From the NCBI RefSeq assembly GCF_003065425.1, contig NZ_CP026949.1, positions 1,674,001 to 1,738,000 on the forward strand: a stretch of 64,000 nt of DNA, written 5' to 3'. Shown here in pieces: positions 8,973 through 17,518 of the stretch; within the stretch, counting starts at the first letter, position 1, and each line of letters opens with the position of its first letter. Source of the DNA: Mycetocola zhujimingii (lineage in GTDB: Bacteria; Actinomycetota; Actinomycetes; Actinomycetales; Microbacteriaceae). A model generated the notes under the pieces. It worked only from the letters and a program-made list of their open reading frames with translations, had not been told where the DNA came from and did not search any database. Position numbers and translations under genes: made by a program.

Positions 8973-10037
8973 ATGAACCACGCAGTGAGTGTAATCTTTC
9001 GGGCGATCCCGCTCGCGATGATGGCAGTGTGCCTCGGTTTTGGCCTGTTCGTGGCAACTGCAGGAGCGGCACCGGCGAATTTTGTTGCCGGCCGGGTGGT
9101 CATGTCCCTCGGCGTAATCTGCCTGTGCCTCTTTTGCACCGCCGCAACCATCATCCGCCAGCTGATCAACCGCTACACGACGATCGATCGAATCGCGTAC
9201 CCAACCATCGGCTATCTTGCCGCGGCGGCAACCGTCGCGTATGGCATATCGCTCTTTGTCGGTGAACCGAGTACCGGCGTGAACGAGCGATTCATCGCCG
9301 GTCATGTTGTGTTCGGAGTCGGGCTCATCAGCGGCTGTATCGCAACCGTCGCGACGGCATCCACTAAGTTCTCGCTCATCCCGGTGAACTCACATGCGGC
9401 AGAAGACAGCACCGACGTTCCGCCGGCCGCGTTCCCGAAAGCCGCGGTCGTGGCGCTCGGCGCCATTCCGATCGTCCTGGCGATAGTCGCATGGATCTTC
9501 TCGATCACGAACCTCGTTCTCCCAACCACTCCCAGTCGGTTCACTGTCGGACACGTCGTTGGCGGGCTCGCTTTGGTTTGCACGTGCCTGATCACTTTGG
9601 TCCTCAGCATCCTTCGCCAGGTCGAGAACTCGTATGCCCACCGAGAGCGAATCATTTGGCCCTCGATCGTCATAGCCATGGGCTCCGTCAACCTCATCTG
9701 GGGAATTGTGTTGGTCGGGCTCCACAGCGAGCCCTACTTCTGGACGCCCGGCTTCGTACTGATCGGCCTTGGCCTCGTCTGTTTCAGCATCCTCAGCAAG
9801 GTAGGGCTGCTTGCGCTCGTGTGGCGGCGGACGTTTGCACTCGCCAACCGGGTGCCCTTGATCCCGGTCGTCACGGCGCTGACGTGTCTCTTCCTGGCGG
9901 CGTTCCTGTTCCAGGCCGCCCTCGACAACGCGAACGTGTTCATTGCAGCGCACGTCCTCGTCGGTTTGGGAGCAATCTGCTTCTCGCTCTACTCGATCGT
10001 CAGTATTTTGGAGAGCGGCACATCGTCCGCCAAGTGA
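8973..10037 (+). CDS. YhiM-family (DUF2776) integral membrane protein
   Basis: This 354-residue protein has about ten membrane helices in three repeats, each with an F(I/V)AGHVV or FTVGHVVGGL element and a GxICxC segment. It resembles E. coli YhiM along its full length as I recall that sequence, including the near-identical LALVWRRTFALANRVPLIPV block and the ending LYSIVSILESG. YhiM is linked to acid survival; the molecular activity is not established. The family is best known from proteobacteria, so its presence here may reflect transfer, though base composition is not obviously foreign. Confidence 0.88.
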   Translation: MNHAVSVIFRAIPLAMMAVCLGFGLFVATAGAAPANFVAGRVVMSLGVICLCLFCTAATIIRQLINRYTTIDRIAYPTIGYLAAAATVAYGISLFVGEPSTGVNERFIAGHVVFGVGLISGCIATVATASTKFSLIPVNSHAAEDSTDVPPAAFPKAAVVALGAIPIVLAIVAWIFSITNLVLPTTPSRFTVGHVVGGLALVCTCLITLVLSILRQVENSYAHRERIIWPSIVIAMGSVNLIWGIVLVGLHSEPYFWTPGFVLIGLGLVCFSILSKVGLLALVWRRTFALANRVPLIPVVTALTCLFLAAFLFQAALDNANVFIAAHVLVGLGAICFSLYSIVSILESGTSSAK

Positions 10038-10215
10038 GCCGCAGGAGTCGGTAAGACAGCAAGGACCTCCAGCACGACTCAACCGATTCGTTCCGAGCAA
10101 CTGCTCAGACGAGGTAGGTGTCGCGGCTGTCGGTCGACGGGACAAATCGCGGCTAACTTTTCCACCGAGTGCGTCTGGCACTCGTACTCTCTTCTTCATA
10201 GGAAACGGGTGAATC

Positions 10216-10509
10216 ATGCAGCAGCGGCAACTGAGTAGTTCAGATCTGGACGCGCTGAGAGGCGTGCTGTCGATCGTGGAGCTCCACCTGATGACCGATT
10301 CCCTTCCCGTGGCCTTCGTCGACGATCTGAGAACTCACTTTCGTGAAACCGGCGCCGCGAACCGTGTCCCAGATTCCGGAATCGCCCATCGCGACGTCCG
10401 CCAAGCGCTCAGTGATTTGGCCCAACAGATTTACTACGTGCAAGGCGAGTATCAAGAGCCGAACCCCAGCTTTCCGGTGTGGAACGGCGAAGTAGCCGAA
10501 GAAGACTAG
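10216..10509 (+). CDS. Small soluble hypothetical protein
   Basis: The 97-residue product MQQRQLSSSDLDALRG... has no membrane segment. It is predicted largely helical, with an acidic tail (GEVAEED). A GGAAACGGGTGA stretch precedes the ATG. It is the first gene of a run of short accessory genes. Not recognised. Confidence 0.6.
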   Translation: MQQRQLSSSDLDALRGVLSIVELHLMTDSLPVAFVDDLRTHFRETGAANRVPDSGIAHRDVRQALSDLAQQIYYVQGEYQEPNPSFPVWNGEVAEED

Positions 10510-10618
10510 TCTGCTTTCGTTTGTTCTGCGGTGGGCCTCACTCCGAGCGCTCCCGCCTCGGCGTACCCCTACCCGGCCGCGACAACCCGGGGAGCTACTG
10601 GGCGCTTCGGTCGTTGCG

Positions 10619-10888
10619 TCAGGGTCGATCGCGAGGTGGATAGTCGGTCTTCGGGTCGAGACCATCGTCGTCGTACGTCTTGACGCCGTACAACTCCGAC
10701 TGAACGCGCCCGGTCCTGACGAAAGGCTCAAATGCGTCCTTGATCCCCCGTGGTTTCCGACGAACGAGCGCGATGGCGACCCGGACCATGAGGGCGACGA
10801 TCACCACAATCAAGAAAGCAGGGACGAGCCAGCCGGCCGCTTCGAGAAGGACGGTGCCGAAACCTTCGGAAATGCTTGCCAGTCGCAT
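10619..10888 (-). CDS. Small single-pass membrane protein
   Basis: The 89-residue product has one membrane helix (WLVPAFLIVVIVALMVRVAIALV) followed by a basic patch and a polar tail rich in Asp and Pro. It ends TDYPPRDRP. No family recognised; the context is a cluster of short membrane genes. Confidence 0.6.
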   Translation of the reverse strand: MRLASISEGFGTVLLEAAGWLVPAFLIVVIVALMVRVAIALVRRKPRGIKDAFEPFVRTGRVQSELYGVKTYDDDGLDPKTDYPPRDRP

Positions 10889-10998
10889 GGATGCCTCTCT
10901 GCGGTTACGGCGAAGTGTACCCGTTGAGGCAGGTCCGGATCGTTATTGATGCCGAGCTGAAAGCCCAACAACTCACGGTGGGCCGATAACCTTCGACC

Positions 10999-11388
10999 AT
11001 GACGACCGATCAGGAGCCGGAGACGGACAAACGCGACATCGCGGCTTGGACCATCGGGGTGGGATTCTCTGTCTGGGCCCTGGTCACCTTCTTCGTGCTG
11101 TTCCGCTGGTGGGGAATGGGGAGGAGCGGTATCTACGAAGCGTGTGGTGACCGCTTCTACGCCAGCCAGCCGGGCGTAGATCTCCGTGACAATCCCGGTG
11201 GATACAACGTCGACGGGGAGCTGTCGATCATCCCCATTGGAATCAGGTGCACGTTCGAGACACCGGATCCGTCCAATCCTTACGTGGCGTTCTACGACTA
11301 TGGAACACTGCCGCTGGCCATCGCGTTCGTGGCGTTTCTAGCAGCGCTCGTTGCGGTCGTCATCGTAAGGAGGAGACAATCCCGCTAG
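10999..11388 (+). CDS. Two-helix membrane protein with short ectodomain (module copy 1, gene A)
   Basis: The 129-residue protein has a helix near residues 17-38, an ectodomain of about 60 residues with two cysteines (YEACGDRF and GIRCTFE), and a C-terminal helix ending in a basic RRRQSR. The PIGIRC...VAFYDYG pattern resembles LWPFGRAC...VTAFSDWG in the protein at 22527-22907. Both are followed by near-identical 84-residue membrane proteins, so this is one half of a duplicated two-gene module. Function unknown. Confidence 0.65.
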   Translation: MTTDQEPETDKRDIAAWTIGVGFSVWALVTFFVLFRWWGMGRSGIYEACGDRFYASQPGVDLRDNPGGYNVDGELSIIPIGIRCTFETPDPSNPYVAFYDYGTLPLAIAFVAFLAALVAVVIVRRRQSR

Positions 11389-11529
11389 GGCTTTCGTCGA
11401 TGGGTTCGCTGCACGAGTTCGCAGGCGCTGGGAAGATATCCCGCAAGCTACGAAATCTTCGCTAGTCGTCATGGCGTCTGCCCGCTCGTGTGGAGACGTC
11501 GTCGACAGAGGTAACAAACGGAGGCGTGC

Positions 11530-11784
11530 ATGACTAGCACCGGTAAACCCGAGGGAATATCGGGCTGGTGGATCGCCCTCGCGGGAGCCGTGTCCCTGAT
11601 TTTCGGGCTGGTCCTGTTCTGGCTGGACTCCGCGGGAATCATCGACGCGCACTCTCGCCCGAAGGTCGTCTTCGTCTCAGTGACGCTCGGCGTTGTTTTT
11701 CTCATCATGGGCGTGGTGACGGGTATCAAAGGAACTCGTGTCACCGACGACGGACGCAACAGGTACGGCAAACGAAAGCGCTAA
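11530..11784 (+). CDS. Small two-helix membrane protein (module copy 1, gene B)
   Basis: The 84-residue protein contains two helices around a strongly conserved core, LDSAGIIDAHSRPKVVFVSV, and ends with a basic DDGRNRYGKRKR tail. The product at 22897-23145 is a clear paralogue (DSAGVIDAHSRPKFVFVSV and DGRNRYGKGER), about 70 percent identical by eye. Not recognised as a named family. Confidence 0.7.
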   Translation: MTSTGKPEGISGWWIALAGAVSLIFGLVLFWLDSAGIIDAHSRPKVVFVSVTLGVVFLIMGVVTGIKGTRVTDDGRNRYGKRKR

Positions 11785-11916
11785 AGCATCGCACCTGCTC
11801 CGTGCCAGTAAAAGGAACACCTGGCCAGCCGCTCACAAGCCCGAACGTACGGCGCCGCTCTTCACCAAGTGATGGCAGCGCCGGAAATTGACTTTCCTCA
11901 CGACTAGCCTCAAGCC

Positions 11917-12339
11917 ATGAGCCCTCGAGCGACCGGCATCATCACAATGGTTGCGTCGATCGTTCTGGCTGTAGCTGGCGGCTGGATGTTCTCGAACCCC
12001 TGGTCCGCGATCCCCGGAGCTCTCCTGATCGTCGCGGCGTCGATCTCGTTTGCGGTTGGTGCCATATGGACGCTGAAGAAGTCCTGGGATGACAGATCCT
12101 GGCCACCCGATGTCGCTATTGATGCCGCTAAAGCGCTCAGGAAGCAGCGAAGGATGGCAATCACTTCCTGCGCAGTCGCGCCGCTCATCATCGGTTGCTC
12201 GATAGCGCTGATGGTGTTCGACCAAGCGTTCTGGCCGGGCGCGCTCACACTCATCTTGGGGCTTACCAACCTGGGGTCGGGAGTCGGACTCCTGCGGTCG
12301 ATCGCCCATCCCCCGAAAAACACCGACTGGAGACCGTGA
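11917..12339 (+). CDS. Four-helix hypothetical membrane protein
   Basis: The 140-residue protein has two helical hairpins, about residues 6-50 and 85-128, separated by a polar loop containing KKSWDDRSWPPDVAIDAAKALRK. The ATG start follows a weak ribosome-binding site. It belongs to the run of short membrane genes that precedes the tRNA-Met island. Function unknown. Confidence 0.62.
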   Translation: MSPRATGIITMVASIVLAVAGGWMFSNPWSAIPGALLIVAASISFAVGAIWTLKKSWDDRSWPPDVAIDAAKALRKQRRMAITSCAVAPLIIGCSIALMVFDQAFWPGALTLILGLTNLGSGVGLLRSIAHPPKNTDWRP

Positions 12340-12485
12340 GAGGTTCAGGATCGCCGGAACGTCATGCTGCTGCTGTGAGCGTGAGAGTACTGGTCGACCT
12401 CGGGCGATGCGCGAATCGGACAACGGTCCCTCCGCTGAGACTTCGCGCCTGTACACCACGAATCCGCCCTGCCTATCATGGGTCC

Positions 12486-12683
12486 ATGAGGGCCATGCGA
12501 AGGACGCGAACGTGGCTCGGCATTGTGATTGCCCTGTTCTTCGTGATCACGGGGACTTGGTTCCTCATCGCCGACATCGCGGACTATCGAGGCTGGGCGC
12601 TTCTCGCGATGGCGCTATTGAACGGGATAGTCCTCTGGGGATTCCTCCGAGACGACGACCCCAACCAAACCTGGCGGCTGTGA
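12486..12683 (+). CDS. Small two-helix membrane protein
   Basis: The 65-residue product MRAMRRTRTWLG... has two membrane segments (IVIALFFVITGTWFLIA and ALLAMALLNGIVLWGF) and a polar DDDPNQTWRL tail. I use the ATG at 12486; the frame is open further upstream, but that extension overlaps the preceding gene and has no membrane-protein character. Confidence 0.6.
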   Translation: MRAMRRTRTWLGIVIALFFVITGTWFLIADIADYRGWALLAMALLNGIVLWGFLRDDDPNQTWRL

Positions 12684-12842
12684 CATCTTCGTGCTGACGG
12701 CTCGTCTGCAGGACGGTGCCGGATCCCACTGAAACGCTCGCCTGTTACTGAGTCTCCCGGCCCCACCTGAGAGCCTCGGGCCGGGCGTCCGCTGCGTTTG
12801 CGAGTTGTCTGATCGGAGGTGGAGCGCGGAAGCTCCGCCACG

Positions 12843-13202
12843 TCAACCAGCGGCTAGCTGATTACCGTCCCAATCAAATCTCCCCTGCCACCATTCATCC
12901 GACTCGTAGGCTGCTGGAATAGCGCCCTCTACATCCAGCAGCAAGAGAAAGTCTTCGCCGAGCAATGCCCCGAGGTCCTCATGCCACTGATCTCCCAGCT
13001 CCATCGGCAGCTTTGCGCCGCACCATGGGCAGTAGAACAACAGTTGAATGGGGTGGGGTCCTTCGCCGTCAGGAGGTCCGTTGAACACCGTGATGGCGTA
13101 CTGACGTTCAGGAGCGTAGTAGTGAATGGGCACGCGCTCATCCTCAAGGAAGGCAAGCATCAACGGACAACCATGAGGGGGAACATCTCTTTTCACATTC
13201 AC
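12843..13202 (-). CDS. Small soluble protein with CPWCG motif (DUF6980-like)
   Basis: The 119-residue product carries a zinc-ribbon-like or redox-like CPWCGAKLP motif around residue 60, preceded by an IQLLFY strand, and a Trp/Asp-rich C-terminus. The CPWCG(A/T/K)KLP ending is typical of small DUF6980-type proteins of unknown role; the N-terminal Cys pair of that family is not seen. Probably cytosolic. Confidence 0.6.
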   Translation of the reverse strand: MNVKRDVPPHGCPLMLAFLEDERVPIHYYAPERQYAITVFNGPPDGEGPHPIQLLFYCPWCGAKLPMELGDQWHEDLGALLGEDFLLLLDVEGAIPAAYESDEWWQGRFDWDGNQLAAG

Positions 13203-13291
13203 AAATTTATCCTTCGGCCGGGCGACGCGGGTTTTACATTTCCCTGTGCGGGATGCATCGACCCGAGGTGACGTTCATGGGATCGCGAACA

Positions 13292-13483
13292 CTAACGCGC
13301 ACCAACGGAAAGGCCAGGTGGAGCGATGTCGGGTATGAGAATGCCGATCAACCGTTCGAAGTCGTCTTGATCCTCAACATTGGCCGCGATACGCCGGTCA
13401 TCGGCCCATTCGATCAGATACCCGCCTGCCTCCAGCGTGACCGCGATCTCCTGCGGCGAAATCCGGATCGGTGAGACGAACAC
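13292..13483 (-). CDS. Possible small acidic protein
   Basis: A 63-residue frame from a GTG at 13483 reads MFVSPIRISPQEIAVTLEAGG..., with a protein-like alternation of hydrophobic and acidic residues and a DDFERLIGIL helix. There is no good ribosome-binding site, and the frame continues upstream antisense-like through the next gene, so the start is uncertain. Confidence 0.35.
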   Translation of the reverse strand: MFVSPIRISPQEIAVTLEAGGYLIEWADDRRIAANVEDQDDFERLIGILIPDIAPPGLSVGAR

Positions 13484-13533
13484 GTCCGCGGCATGAAGTT
13501 CAAAAGTTGAGGCAGTGAGGCCACACGAGTCTG

Positions 13534-13800
13534 TCAGAGCGGGTGCCCGATCAGGTTCATTACGATCGTCCCTGCCACGACGACAAGCATGAATCCGAGC
13601 ATCGCCACGCTGATCCAGAAGCCCCAGTACGCTGGCCGGTTCTCGACTCCCTGCTCCTTCGCCCACCTCATTGCACCCCTGGCGATAAACACCGATACGA
13701 ACGGAATAAAGAACGCCAGGATGATGGAGATCGTCCCGAGAAGCGCGTCTGACTGAGTCGGCTCCATTGCGAGGCGCGAAGTTCTCTCTGAACTGGCCAT
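13534..13800 (-). CDS. Small two-helix membrane protein
   Basis: The 88-residue product has two hydrophobic segments (LLGTISIILAFFIPFVSVFIA and GFWISVAMLGFMLVVVAGTIV) joined by a short polar loop with AKEQGVENRP. The ATG at 13800 has GGTGA six to seven bases upstream and is preferred over the GTG at 13809. It is the last gene before the island's left end. It resembles DUF4190-type proteins only loosely. Confidence 0.6.
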   Translation of the reverse strand: MASSERTSRLAMEPTQSDALLGTISIILAFFIPFVSVFIARGAMRWAKEQGVENRPAYWGFWISVAMLGFMLVVVAGTIVMNLIGHPL

Positions 13801-13945
13801 GGTGCTCACCTTCCCATCGATACGCGGTCAGCATCCCACATGTGAAGGTGTAGCGCGCGTTCGCGCGGGTGTAAGGCGCGACGAGATCGTCAAACATAGC
13901 CGTCGCCCGAATCAGCCCCGTGGCCAGGATCGGCTGACGATGAGT

Positions 13946-13985
13946 GTAGGGCGGACGGGACTTGAACCCGTGACCGACGGATTAT
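13946..13985 (-). repeat. Left attachment-site repeat: displaced 3' fragment of tRNA-Met
   Basis: The sequence equals, base for base, the discriminator end, T arm, variable loop and 3' anticodon stem of the tRNA-Met gene at 27299-27372. Identity stops abruptly inside the anticodon (last shared base 13985). The D arm and 5' acceptor are absent, so it is not a second tRNA gene. The flanking 13810-14132 stretch otherwise holds nothing I can identify. Confidence 0.9.
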
Positions 13986-14132
13986 CGGGCGAAAGATCCT
14001 AATTTCCACGTCATACCCGCATTTCTTGCTGTTAAACAAGCATTCCCGTGCACTGGTGCGGTCCCTAGTGGCCCGGAGCGATCTGAATCTAGCCCGGAGC
14101 TAGAGCGGAGGTTTGAACAGAGTCGCTGCACA

Positions 14133-14750
14133 CTAGATGGCTCGAAGCCGGCGGGCTGCCGCAACCATGCTGGACGTATCCGTGAGGTCGGTGTACGAGC
14201 CTCGATTGACGGACCCGTCGTGGCCAAAGAAAGCGGCGCGGACCACCTCGGGAACGTCGTTGAGCAGCATTGAGTTCAGCGTGGTCCTCCACACATGCGT
14301 CCGGGCAGTGCGCAACAAATCAATATCTAACGCCTCCGCCAGTTCAGCGTAAAGCTTCGCCACCTCTCCCCCGCAGTTACGGCGATCCCACTCGACCATT
14401 GGATCTGCCGGTGAGCCGATCACGTGTGCGGCTTGACTCGGGGCGCCGTTCATTCGAGTAAAAACGCGCTCGGCCACACGATCATCCAGGACAGGAACAC
14501 GACGCTCACGTTTGGTTTTAGAAATGTCTTTGGTCACAGTCACGTGAATCGCGCCATCGTCGCTGGTCTCGACATGTCGGCTCCAAATGATTGCATTGGC
14601 CTCCGATACGCGGAGTCCGGTGGTCATTTGCAGAAGAGTGAGGTCGATAGCATTGCGCCGCTTGCTGATTCTGGTGGCGAGCGACCACCGCCCGCGACGA
14701 GGCTCGACCTGCCCATCAGCGGGGTCGAGACTAAGGAGATAGCGCAACAC
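14133..14750 (-). CDS. Tyrosine recombinase/integrase, catalytic domain only (N-terminally truncated)
   Basis: About 205 residues cover the catalytic domain: Arg in TTGLRVSEA, a basic KDISKTKRERRVPV beta-hairpin, the HVWR box, GH in FFGHDG and the nucleophile Tyr in GSYTDLTD. The usual N-terminal SAM-like core-binding domain is missing, and the gene begins immediately after the stop of the upstream nuclease gene, so the start (GTG at 14750, or a TTG at 14843 inside that gene) is uncertain. It probably once catalysed insertion at tRNA-Met and may now be inactive. Confidence 0.8.
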   Translation of the reverse strand: MLRYLLSLDPADGQVEPRRGRWSLATRISKRRNAIDLTLLQMTTGLRVSEANAIIWSRHVETSDDGAIHVTVTKDISKTKRERRVPVLDDRVAERVFTRMNGAPSQAAHVIGSPADPMVEWDRRNCGGEVAKLYAELAEALDIDLLRTARTHVWRTTLNSMLLNDVPEVVRAAFFGHDGSVNRGSYTDLTDTSSMVAAARRLRAI

Positions 14751-14754
14751 AGAT

Positions 14755-15468
14755 TCATGCTGAGGTCTTGTGAGCGCCCTCCTTGCATGCGGGGATCCTG
14801 TACTTCTGTCCGCCGGCATAGACGACCTCTTCGGCCGTGGCAACCTGCCCGGTTATCGGATTCAGCCAGAAAACCATCGCGCCCGACGCAGCAATGTGCT
14901 GCTGTAGTTCGTTCAGCTTCAATATGCCATCGGCTGTGGCTTTGAATTGTCTCCCGGTATGACCGAACACCCACACGTCGGCGATCTTGTGATCGAGCGA
15001 GTACGAGCGGTGTCGCTCTTTCCAGTGTTTGATCGTCAACGACGCGTACTGCACCTCAAATGCCACCCTGTGGCCAGCGCGGCTCTCGATCATCAGGTCT
15101 GCAACCCGCTCCCTTGCTGGCGTCGAGGGCTTTTCGATTGTCGTCGTAGACCGCGGATATTCACTCCGTAGCCAGTTTGCGATCTGACCCTTGGCCTGCA
15201 CGTGAAAGACGCTCTCCGGCTTGTGGTCTCCTCCTCCAGAGGATTTGTGGCGAAATCCGTCTCGCCTCGTCTCACGATGCACCGCCAAGAGGTCAGGGGT
15301 CGAGCACCGCGGCACCGGACACATGAGATCGTCGCGCGTTCGCTGCCGCCAGGCGTCAGCTTCGTTGTCCGGCATTTTCAATAGCTCACTCGTTGCCCGA
15401 ACCATGGCGAAGACCATCCGTGTCTCGCCGCTCTGAAATTCGGCCAATTCGGCCCTGCTATGCGCCAT
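14755..15468 (-). CDS. CoiA-like protein: zinc-binding N-terminus plus PD-(D/E)XK-type nuclease
   Basis: The 237-residue protein resembles competence protein CoiA. A zinc-finger-like region (CPVPRC, Cys50/Cys55, with downstream His residues including GFRHKSS) precedes a helix (QAKGQIANWL) and a nuclease core with Asp124 in RVADLM and the E-x-Q pair in AFEVQYA (Glu138, Gln140). The following HWKERHRSYS segment also fits CoiA. I use the ATG at 15468, because a GTG at 15525 would put the start inside a strong hairpin. CoiA acts in DNA uptake in firmicutes; in this island the role may be DNA processing or defence (inference). Confidence 0.75.
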   Translation of the reverse strand: MAHSRAELAEFQSGETRMVFAMVRATSELLKMPDNEADAWRQRTRDDLMCPVPRCSTPDLLAVHRETRRDGFRHKSSGGGDHKPESVFHVQAKGQIANWLRSEYPRSTTTIEKPSTPARERVADLMIESRAGHRVAFEVQYASLTIKHWKERHRSYSLDHKIADVWVFGHTGRQFKATADGILKLNELQQHIAASGAMVFWLNPITGQVATAEEVVYAGGQKYRIPACKEGAHKTSA

Positions 15469-15494
15469 CAGGCGAGAATACCGAAGAGTCCGCA

Positions 15495-15540
15495 CACAGT
15501 TCTGCCCCGATGGATCGGAACCCACCGGGGCAGAACTGTG
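15495..15540 (-). terminator. 15-bp perfect hairpin without U-tract
   Basis: Arms 15495-15509 and 15526-15540 are perfectly complementary over 15 bp around a 16-nt loop. It lies 40 nt past the end of the GIY-YIG gene and 27 nt ahead of the CoiA-like start. A U-less terminator is likely, but an operator or leader structure for the downstream gene is also possible. Confidence 0.55.
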
Positions 15541-15579
15541 CTCACTGTCAGGTGATGCTGGTCTAGGCCAGCGAGCCGT

Positions 15580-16146
15580 CTACGCGCTGAGCTTGCCCGC
15601 TTCCTGCATCTCTTCGAGGCGCTCCCACGCCCACTCGTAGCCGGCGTCGCGGAGAGTTCCCGGCTTGAACTCCCAGCCCGAGCCGCCGACGAGCGACTCG
15701 AGTCCGGTCAGGGTTCCGGAAAGCGCTTGGAGGCGAGCTTCCCAGACCCGGCCGTTGGCGTCGGTGTGACCGACGCTCGCGACCTTGACCATCGCCTGGT
15801 GAAGAGTCTGGAACCGGATGATCGGCGCCCAGCCGGCCAGTGTGAAGTCAGCGCTCTCCGGGTCGTGGATCGGATCCGGCCAGCCGCCTTCAGCGACCTT
15901 GGCCAGGTACTCCGACGACCACTTTGGGTAGGAGAGCGCCCGCTTGCCCGCGGTGCCTGTCTCGGCGTCACTCTTGCCGATGTAGATGATTCCGCCGCCA
16001 GACTCAACGAGCACGTAGACGAAGGGGCCCGTCATCGAACCGTCGGCGAGGTCGCCGAGGTTCTTGAACTCGAGCTCCGGGACCAGCGGGCGAAACGCTG
16101 CGAAGGCCGGGACCTTGACCGCAACCGAGGTCGTGAATTTGTTCAT
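15580..16146 (-). CDS. GIY-YIG-like protein
   Basis: The 188-residue protein shows the GIY-YIG pattern VYVL (about 43-46) followed by IIYIGKS (about 53-59) and a basic GKRALSY helix, all in the first half. The second half contains a GWAPIIRF strand and a helical end. GIY-YIG domains are small endonucleases found in homing enzymes, restriction enzymes and repair proteins. A catalytic Glu could not be placed with certainty, so activity is uncertain. It sits beside two other nuclease-type genes in the island. Confidence 0.7.
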   Translation of the reverse strand: MNKFTTSVAVKVPAFAAFRPLVPELEFKNLGDLADGSMTGPFVYVLVESGGGIIYIGKSDAETGTAGKRALSYPKWSSEYLAKVAEGGWPDPIHDPESADFTLAGWAPIIRFQTLHQAMVKVASVGHTDANGRVWEARLQALSGTLTGLESLVGGSGWEFKPGTLRDAGYEWAWERLEEMQEAGKLSA

Positions 16147-16529
16147 GATGCGTCCTAACTTTCGGGTGTCCGTACTCGCCTGATGCGTAGCCGGTCCACC
16201 GGTGTTTGGCGAGGCGGGTCGTCCTGAAAGTTCAGGATCGACCGTGCCTCACGAGAAAGCTAGCAGTGATCTCGAGAACCGTGGCTGGCAAAGTGCTGAA
16301 TCTGATATTTGTCGATTGCTACAACGGGTCAGCTGTTTTTCTTCTCTCCCAAGAGCCGCGTCCCGTGCTTCGCGCTCCGTTACTAGGTTCAGAGGTGCCT
16401 AAATGACAAAGGTTCAGACGAAAGTGCCCGATAGCTCCAAGCGCTCCTGCATGACCAGAACACCGACTCGCATATGGCTCACCAACTTGCCGTCCTGTGG
16501 CAAGCCCGCACGGGCACCACTGGCAGCGC
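16147..16529. other. Intergenic stretch, no supported gene
   Basis: No open frame here has both a plausible start and protein-like composition. It is lower in GC than the surrounding core genome. It presumably holds the promoter of the GIY-YIG gene near its left end and the end of the NucS-like gene's transcript near its right. Confidence 0.4.
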
Positions 16530-17510
16530 TCAGCTCAACTCGATGGTCAGGTGGTATGAGACGTACCTGATCGCGCCCTCCCTGGTGAACTTAAGCGTGT
16601 CTCGAAGCCGCTGATCGTCCGCCGTGCCCACAATCAAACCCTCTACGAGATGCCCCGGCTCCATCAATGCGCGCTCCGCCCAACCCATGTATCTCAGGAC
16701 CTGGCCGACAGCCTGATCTCTGGGTTTCCCCCTCTTCAACTCGATTACAAGCCAACGTTTCTTGTCCTTGCTTCGAGCCAAGATGTCGATTGGGCCGCTA
16801 TCTGTGCGATATTGCTGACCAACTAAGTCATAATCTGCGAAGAACCCGATACGAGACCAGTTGAAAACCAGGAATTCTTCGAGGCGATCCTCGATCCGGA
16901 ACACGACACGATCCTTGTCCGACTCTCGCTCAACCAACTCGTCGGTGCGCGCGCTCGTAAGGACTCCTGAGTCGTCCATGCTGACAGGCCTTTCCGGGCC
17001 TGAAAGGTTGCCAATCTTGAACTGAGTGCGGACTTTATACCTACCGGGCCCGTCGTACGTAACAGCCCCCTCACCTCCGACCGTGAACCTTCGCTCCACT
17101 AGCTGTTCTAGGGGCGTTCTCGTCATGACTTTTGACTGTGCGAGTAATCCAATATCTGCGGTTCCCTCATACCAAAATGGGCTGTTCGCGATAAATAGGA
17201 TGGTCTCGTTGGAGATCATGAGATTCTGCAGCAGCGACAGGGCCGCGCGGCGGCTGATGGGCCGACGCCCGATCGCATCGAGAAGTTCGGGTCCCGCGTC
17301 CCTTTGAGCTAACACCTCCATAACCGTGTCGAAGCTGTGCGGAGGGTGCTGCCGTTGCGCGATCTGAAGCAAGGTTTCGGATCTGGTGGCCTCATTGCGC
17401 GCGATCTCGAGACTTGGTACGCATGTCGGGCTAATCGCCAGTTCCGCTAGTAGGTCCGACGAATCTGTGCCCTTCGCCAACTCAGATACGACGCCCGGCA
17501 GGTCTCCCAT
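16530..17510 (-). CDS. NucS/EndoMS-like PD-(D/E)XK nuclease domain (3' part of a frameshifted gene)
   Basis: The last 120 residues of this 326-residue frame match the NucS/DUF91 nuclease fold: DRLEEFLVFNWSRIG, then GPIDILAR (Asp242), VIELKRGK (Glu257, Lys259) and QAVGQVLRYMGWAE. The first 60 residues continue the 24-residue helical repeat begun in the separate frame 17519-17857. A +1/-1 shift near 17547-17549 joins the two frames, so the ATG at 17510 is probably not the natural start. It is not the mismatch-repair NucS itself, but a nuclease fused to LRV-type repeats. Confidence 0.72.
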   Translation of the reverse strand: MGDLPGVVSELAKGTDSSDLLAELAISPTCVPSLEIARNEATRSETLLQIAQRQHPPHSFDTVMEVLAQRDAGPELLDAIGRRPISRRAALSLLQNLMISNETILFIANSPFWYEGTADIGLLAQSKVMTRTPLEQLVERRFTVGGEGAVTYDGPGRYKVRTQFKIGNLSGPERPVSMDDSGVLTSARTDELVERESDKDRVVFRIEDRLEEFLVFNWSRIGFFADYDLVGQQYRTDSGPIDILARSKDKKRWLVIELKRGKPRDQAVGQVLRYMGWAERALMEPGHLVEGLIVGTADDQRLRDTLKFTREGAIRYVSYHLTIELS

Positions 17511-17518
17511 CAGGATTC

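Noticed and set aside
13946-13985. Second tRNA-Met gene
   Set aside because: The 5' acceptor, D arm and half of the anticodon stem are missing; identity ends inside the anticodon. It is a displaced attachment-site fragment.
14755-15468. Competence function linked to comEC at the right edge
   Set aside because: The CoiA-like gene is island cargo about 47 kb from comEC and CoiA is not a known part of actinobacterial uptake; a shared role would be speculation.
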